Both the position numbers and the translations under genes were made by a program. The notes below the pieces were generated by a model, which was not told where the DNA came from, searched no databases, and saw nothing but the letters and a program-made list of their open reading frames with translations. From an uncultured Sphingorhabdus sp. (GTDB taxonomy: Bacteria; Pseudomonadota; Alphaproteobacteria; Sphingomonadales; Sphingomonadaceae), in the NCBI GenBank assembly GCA_905479715.1, contig CAJQNR010000089.1:1-33057 (forward strand): a stretch of 33,057 nucleotides of DNA, in the 5' to 3' direction. How positions within the stretch are numbered: position 1 is the first letter of the stretch; each line of letters starts with the position of its first letter. Below are positions 30,166-33,057 of the stretch, one piece after another.

Positions 30166-30597
30166 TTATCCCTCCACCACATCGACGCCCATCGAGCGTG
30201 CGCTGCCTGCGATGATTTTCATTGCCTGTTCAATGTCATTGGCATTGAGGTCGACCATCTTCGTTTCGGCGATTTCCTTGATCTGCGAAGCCTTGATCGT
30301 TCCGCCTGATTCCTTGCCGGGTTCGCTCGAACCTTTTTTCAGCTTGGCGAGCTTCTTGATCAGATAGCTGGCTGGCGGTGTCTTGGTTTCGAAGGTGAAG
30401 CTGCGATCCGAATAGACGGTAATCTTCGTCGGGATCGGCGTGCCTTTTTCAAGCTTGTCTGTTGCGGCGTTAAACGCTTTACAGAAATCCATGATATTGA
30501 CGCCGCGCTGACCCAATGCTGGGCCGATTGGCGGGGATGGATTTGCAGTACCGGCGGGCACTTGCAAATTGATATAGCCATCAATTTTTTTAGCCAT
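30166..30597 (-). CDS. rplK: 50S ribosomal protein L11
   Basis: The 143-residue protein carries the L11 start ([20 protein letters not shown], then [14 protein letters not shown]) and the C-terminal rRNA-binding region ending near [20 protein letters not shown] lies seven bases before the start. L11 forms the base of the ribosomal stalk and takes part in the stringent response sensor site. It overlaps the ribosome site of rplA and follows nusG after a 151-bp gap that holds palindromic repeats. Confidence 0.98.
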   Translation of the reverse strand: MAKKIDGYINLQVPAGTANPSPPIGPALGQRGVNIMDFCKAFNAATDKLEKGTPIPTKITVYSDRSFTFETKTPPASYLIKKLAKLKKGSSEPGKESGGTIKASQIKEIAETKMVDLNANDIEQAMKIIAGSARSMGVDVVEG

Positions 30598-30691
30598 TTG
30601 GCTGTCCTTTCATTCTTTTGGGATTGGCGAAATTGCCGTTCCCGCAAATTAAGTGGTCAAACGGAGAGCGAACCCTCCTCCCACAGTGGTA

Positions 30692-30740
30692 TTCTGGAGC
30701 AAGCTCCGGAATTTTATACTGCTCCGGACCTGATCCGGAA
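30692..30740. repeat. Tandem palindromic elements with TCCGGA cores between nusG and rplK
   Basis: TTCTGGAGC-AA-GCTCCGGAA (30692-30711) forms a hairpin with one wobble pair. TCCGGA-CCTGA-TCCGGA (30723-30739) lies 11 bp further on. These resemble the short intergenic palindromes of sphingomonads. They fall inside the nusG-rplK message and could stabilise or pause it. There is no T-run. Confidence 0.5.
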
Positions 30741-30748
30741 CATGAAAA

Positions 30749-31285
30749 CTAGCTGATCAGGTCGACTTCGCCAAAGTCCAGTTCGACCGGGGTTGCGCGG
30801 CCAAAGATGGACACGGAAACCTTGACCTTGTTCTTGTCGAAATCGAGTTCTTCGACAATGCCGTTGAAGCTGTTGAACGGGCCGCTCTTGACCTTGACCT
30901 CGTCGCCAATTTCGTAGCTGACCGTGATCCGTTCTTTCGGAGCATTGGCGGCTTCTTCCTTGGTGTTGAGAATGCGGGCCGCTTCGGCTTCGCTGATCGC
31001 CTGCGGCTTGCCGCTGCTGCCGAGGAAGCCGGTTACCTTGGGCTGGTTCTTGACCAAGTGATAGACATCATCGGTCATTTCCAGCTTGGCGAGTACATAG
31101 CCGGGGAAGAATTTTCGCTCCGACTGGATCTTCTTGCCGCGTTTCACTTCGGTAATGGTTTCGGTCGGGACTTCGATATCCTCGACCAGTTCGGTCAGGC
31201 CGAGACGCTTGGCGTCAGCCTCGATCGCTTCCTTGACCTTGTGTTCAAAGCCCGAATAAGCGTGAATGATATACCAGCGTGCCAT
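30749..31285 (-). CDS. nusG: Transcription termination/antitermination factor NusG
   Basis: The 178-residue protein has the NGN domain ([20 protein letters not shown], then [12 protein letters not shown]) and a C-terminal KOW domain ([20 protein letters not shown]). NusG binds RNA polymerase, suppresses pausing and couples transcription with Rho or the ribosome. It follows secE by 27 bp in the conserved order. Confidence 0.98.
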   Translation of the reverse strand: MARWYIIHAYSGFEHKVKEAIEADAKRLGLTELVEDIEVPTETITEVKRGKKIQSERKFFPGYVLAKLEMTDDVYHLVKNQPKVTGFLGSSGKPQAISEAEAARILNTKEEAANAPKERITVSYEIGDEVKVKSGPFNSFNGIVEELDFDKNKVKVSVSIFGRATPVELDFGEVDLIS

Positions 31286-31312
31286 GCGAATAACCTAAAA
31301 ATCTGTTGGGAA

Positions 31313-31507
31313 TTAAGCGAGGCTCAAGAGCCAGGCGACAAGCCCGTTAAAAATTGAATCAACGCCCAGAAAAAACAATCCGAGGATAGTCGTCATGATC
31401 AGTACGAGGATCGCCGTACGGACGGTCTCGGGCCAGGTGGGCCAGACGACCTTGTTGGTCTCGGCCTTGACCTGATTCATGAATTCGCCTGGATTGACTT
31501 TCGCCAT
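31313..31507 (-). CDS. secE: Preprotein translocase subunit SecE
   Basis: The ATG at 31507 has AAGGAA upstream and gives 64 residues, the short alphaproteobacterial form with one membrane helix. The amphipathic VKAETNKVVWPTWPETVRTA motif precedes the hydrophobic segment (ILVLIMTTILGLFFLGVDSI). SecE clamps SecY in the translocon. It is the first gene of the cluster. The tRNA-Trp often found upstream in other alphaproteobacteria is not present. A weak promoter-like TATATC lies at 31582-31577. Confidence 0.96.
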   Translation of the reverse strand: MAKVNPGEFMNQVKAETNKVVWPTWPETVRTAILVLIMTTILGLFFLGVDSIFNGLVAWLLSLA

Positions 31508-31650
31508 GCTTGATTCCTTAAATTCGCTTCCCGGTTCCCGCATAAACTCCGGGTGTCGGTCGTTTGACCGTGTTCGGATATATGCATGATTTAGGAAAGA
31601 ACCAGCCCTTTAACTGCAGATTACCGGTTTCGCAAGAAAAGAGTGGGATT

Positions 31651-32053
31651 TTACGTGACTTTGGCCGCTTCGATCAGCGACCCTATCCACGGAAGATGCT
31701 CCCGGCCAACGAACAGCTGGTCGGCAATGATATAGGAGGGTGATTCGAAAATGCCCGATTCTTCCGCTTCGGCCCGAATCGAAAGCAGCTTGGCGCGGGC
31801 CGATTGCGAGTCGGGAACGGATCTTTGCATCGCGGAGAGCAGGGGCGCCATGACCGTCTCATCATCAAGATCGGCATGGTCTGTCCGGTAGATTAAGACA
31901 GGCATATTTAACCCGTTATCACTGACTCGCGCTGCGGGTGTTTCCGACAGACTTGCCTCTCCTTTTGCGCGCCGACCTGAGATAGCCTGGAATGTCGAGG
32001 GTCAGCGGCCGCCAGTCGAAACGCATGTCGAGCGCATGTTCAGCGCCTTCATC
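31651..32053 (-). pseudogene. Decayed DsbA-family (HCCA-isomerase-like) oxidoreductase gene
   Basis: Two pieces of one family are seen in different frames. The upstream piece (from about 32053 to a stop at 31919) contains FDWRPLTLDIPGYLRSARK, a block I know from DsbA-like oxidoreductases. The downstream piece (31905-31651, 84 codons) ends in GIFESPSYIIADQLFVGREHLPW, the family C-terminus. The N-terminal thioredoxin strand with the active site and a middle stretch of perhaps 60 or more residues are missing. The 84-residue piece could still be translated but cannot be a full enzyme. Confidence 0.7.
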
Positions 32054-32098
32054 TATTTTCTTCCCTGAACAATAAGGCTTCCGTCGGTATATCGATGA

Positions 32099-32986
32099 TC
32101 AGTCGCTTTGGGCCGACAAAATCCTGCCCGGATGCATGCCGTCGACATAGCCCATGAACGGCGGATGGATATTATAGCCCAGCAGTTCCTGCACCCGTTT
32201 AGGGAAGCGCGCCACTTTTTCGGGAGAGACGGCGAGCAATTGCTGCTCCAGCGGCCGACACCAGCCCTTGCAAAATTGCGGCGTCACGATCAGGCGATCG
32301 CCTTCGGAATCATTGCCGCCGCCGCGATGCCATAACGTCCCCTTGGCGATCATCAGCGAACCGGCCGGCATGGTCGCCTTGATCATGCCGGCGTGATCAT
32401 CCTTGCTGCCGTCCTTTTTGTCGGTGACACCGGTTTTGAAATCGGAACCGCGATTGGCACCGGTCGGCTGTTCCTTGCCCCATTTGTGGCTGCCGGGAAT
32501 GATTTCCGTGGCACCATTAGTCTCGGTGGTCTCGCTGATCGACCAGAAGGTCGACAGGCTGAGCGGGTCGCGTGGCCGGGCGAGGCCGCAGTGGCTGTCA
32601 TCAAAATGCCAGGGCTGGACGGTTTCGCCGGGATGCAGGTTGATTGCGAGGCAGGCATAGAGCAGGCAGCTTTGGCCGAGCTCGCGTTCGGCAAAGGCCA
32701 GTTGCAGCGGATGGGAAATCAGGTCGGCGAAGACCGGGTCCTTGTCGAGCATCCCGTAGATCCGGTTGGACCGGTCGCCCTCGAAATTGTTGCGGCCGCG
32801 GATGTCGGCGTCGATCCAGGGCTTGAGCGCCGCGCGCTGCTGTTCCAGCTGTTCGGGGCTCAGGACATCGGTGAAGATGACATAGCCTTCTTCCTGAAAC
32901 TGGTCCCAGGCGTCGTCAAAACTGCGACCGTGCAAATAGGGGGCGAGGTCCGCCGCTGCTGTTTCAATCTTGTTCGCCAGGTTCAT
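32099..32986 (-). CDS. Phytanoyl-CoA dioxygenase (PhyH) family protein
   Basis: The 295-residue protein is an Fe(II)/2-oxoglutarate oxygenase of the PhyH family. The iron triad is H127 and D129 (PWHFDD) and H220 (LWHRGGGN), with R231 (GDRLIVTPQF) placed to bind 2-oxoglutarate. The EGYVIFTDVLSPEQLEQ start and the NGATEIIPGSHKWG segment are typical. Members hydroxylate phytanoyl-CoA, quorum signals, ectoine or other small molecules, and the substrate cannot be read from sequence. A perfect 34-bp palindrome lies 37 bp upstream of the start. Confidence 0.9.
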   Translation of the reverse strand: MNLANKIETAAADLAPYLHGRSFDDAWDQFQEEGYVIFTDVLSPEQLEQQRAALKPWIDADIRGRNNFEGDRSNRIYGMLDKDPVFADLISHPLQLAFAERELGQSCLLYACLAINLHPGETVQPWHFDDSHCGLARPRDPLSLSTFWSISETTETNGATEIIPGSHKWGKEQPTGANRGSDFKTGVTDKKDGSKDDHAGMIKATMPAGSLMIAKGTLWHRGGGNDSEGDRLIVTPQFCKGWCRPLEQQLLAVSPEKVARFPKRVQELLGYNIHPPFMGYVDGMHPGRILSAQSD

Positions 32987-33023
32987 GGGGCCGCTCCGTA
33001 ATCTGTTTATATCGTCTGCCTAC

Positions 33024-33057
33024 CCAATATTTGAATTGAATTCAATTCAAATATTGG
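33024..33057. other. Perfect 34-bp AT-rich palindrome at the right edge
   Basis: Positions 33024-33040 are the exact reverse complement of 33041-33057, centred on GAATTC. The arms contain two TTGAA steps. It lies upstream of the PhyH gene and could be an operator, but ending exactly at the window edge also allows an assembly fold-back. Confidence 0.85.

Noticed and set aside
31508-31650. tRNA-Trp expected before secE
   Set aside because: I looked for a cloverleaf and a CCA anticodon on the minus strand and saw none in this gap.

Overview
The window looks like a chromosomal segment of a sphingomonad (Alphaproteobacteria, Sphingomonadales; a marine Sphingopyxis/Sphingorhabdus/Parasphingorhabdus-like lineage is my best guess). 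The reasons are moderately high GC, alphaproteobacterial-type RpoB and RpoC, a CYP153-type P450, a large TonB-dependent receptor and GFA-family proteins. The genus is inference.

The backbone is the transcription/translation cluster on the minus strand, in the usual order secE-nusG-rplK-rplA, rplJ-rplL, rpoB-rpoC. It is broken into three blocks by two groups of unrelated genes. Each block has its own exit signal: terminators after rplA (29377-29402), rplL (19374-19408) and rpoC (3258-3297, bidirectional). I see promoter-like sequences for rplJ and rpoB, so the blocks are probably separate transcription units.

Region by region: 1-2166 holds a partial LysR regulator divergent from a pirin and an azoreductase, a likely redox or quinone-stress module. 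2306-3214 is a secreted protein with two copies of an ~85-residue module and a C-terminal MVL-type mannan-binding-lectin-like segment. 3320-12175 is rpoC and rpoB. 12.2-19.4 kb is the first gene group between ribosomal blocks: a DUF2975 membrane protein with an XRE regulator behind a palindromic promoter region, a TetR regulator divergent from a carotenoid oxygenase, a membrane desaturase with a small membrane protein, a nucleosidase overlapping apt (adenine salvage), and a CYP153-like P450. 19.4-20.7 kb is rplL, rplJ and a long rplJ leader.

20.7-29.4 kb is the second and most accessory-looking group. It starts with an AT-rich orphan gene carrying a HEPN-like R-x4-H motif. Next comes a three-gene set read in one direction: a beta-helix-like lipoprotein, a TonB-dependent receptor and a GspE-type ATPase with several altered catalytic boxes. 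This ~6.2 kb set lies between a broken 3' fragment of a GFA gene (21749-21917) and an intact GFA gene (28106-28486) that share about 85% identity by eye, in direct orientation. A transglutaminase-like gene follows. 29.4-31.5 kb is rplA-rplK-nusG-secE. The right end holds a decayed DsbA-like gene, a phytanoyl-CoA-dioxygenase-like gene, and a perfect 34-bp palindrome that ends exactly at the window edge.

The best candidate for an undescribed system is the lipoprotein / TonB receptor / divergent GspE set; the HEPN-like orphan and the repeat-plus-lectin protein are second. Functions of all three are inference from sequence motifs and context.
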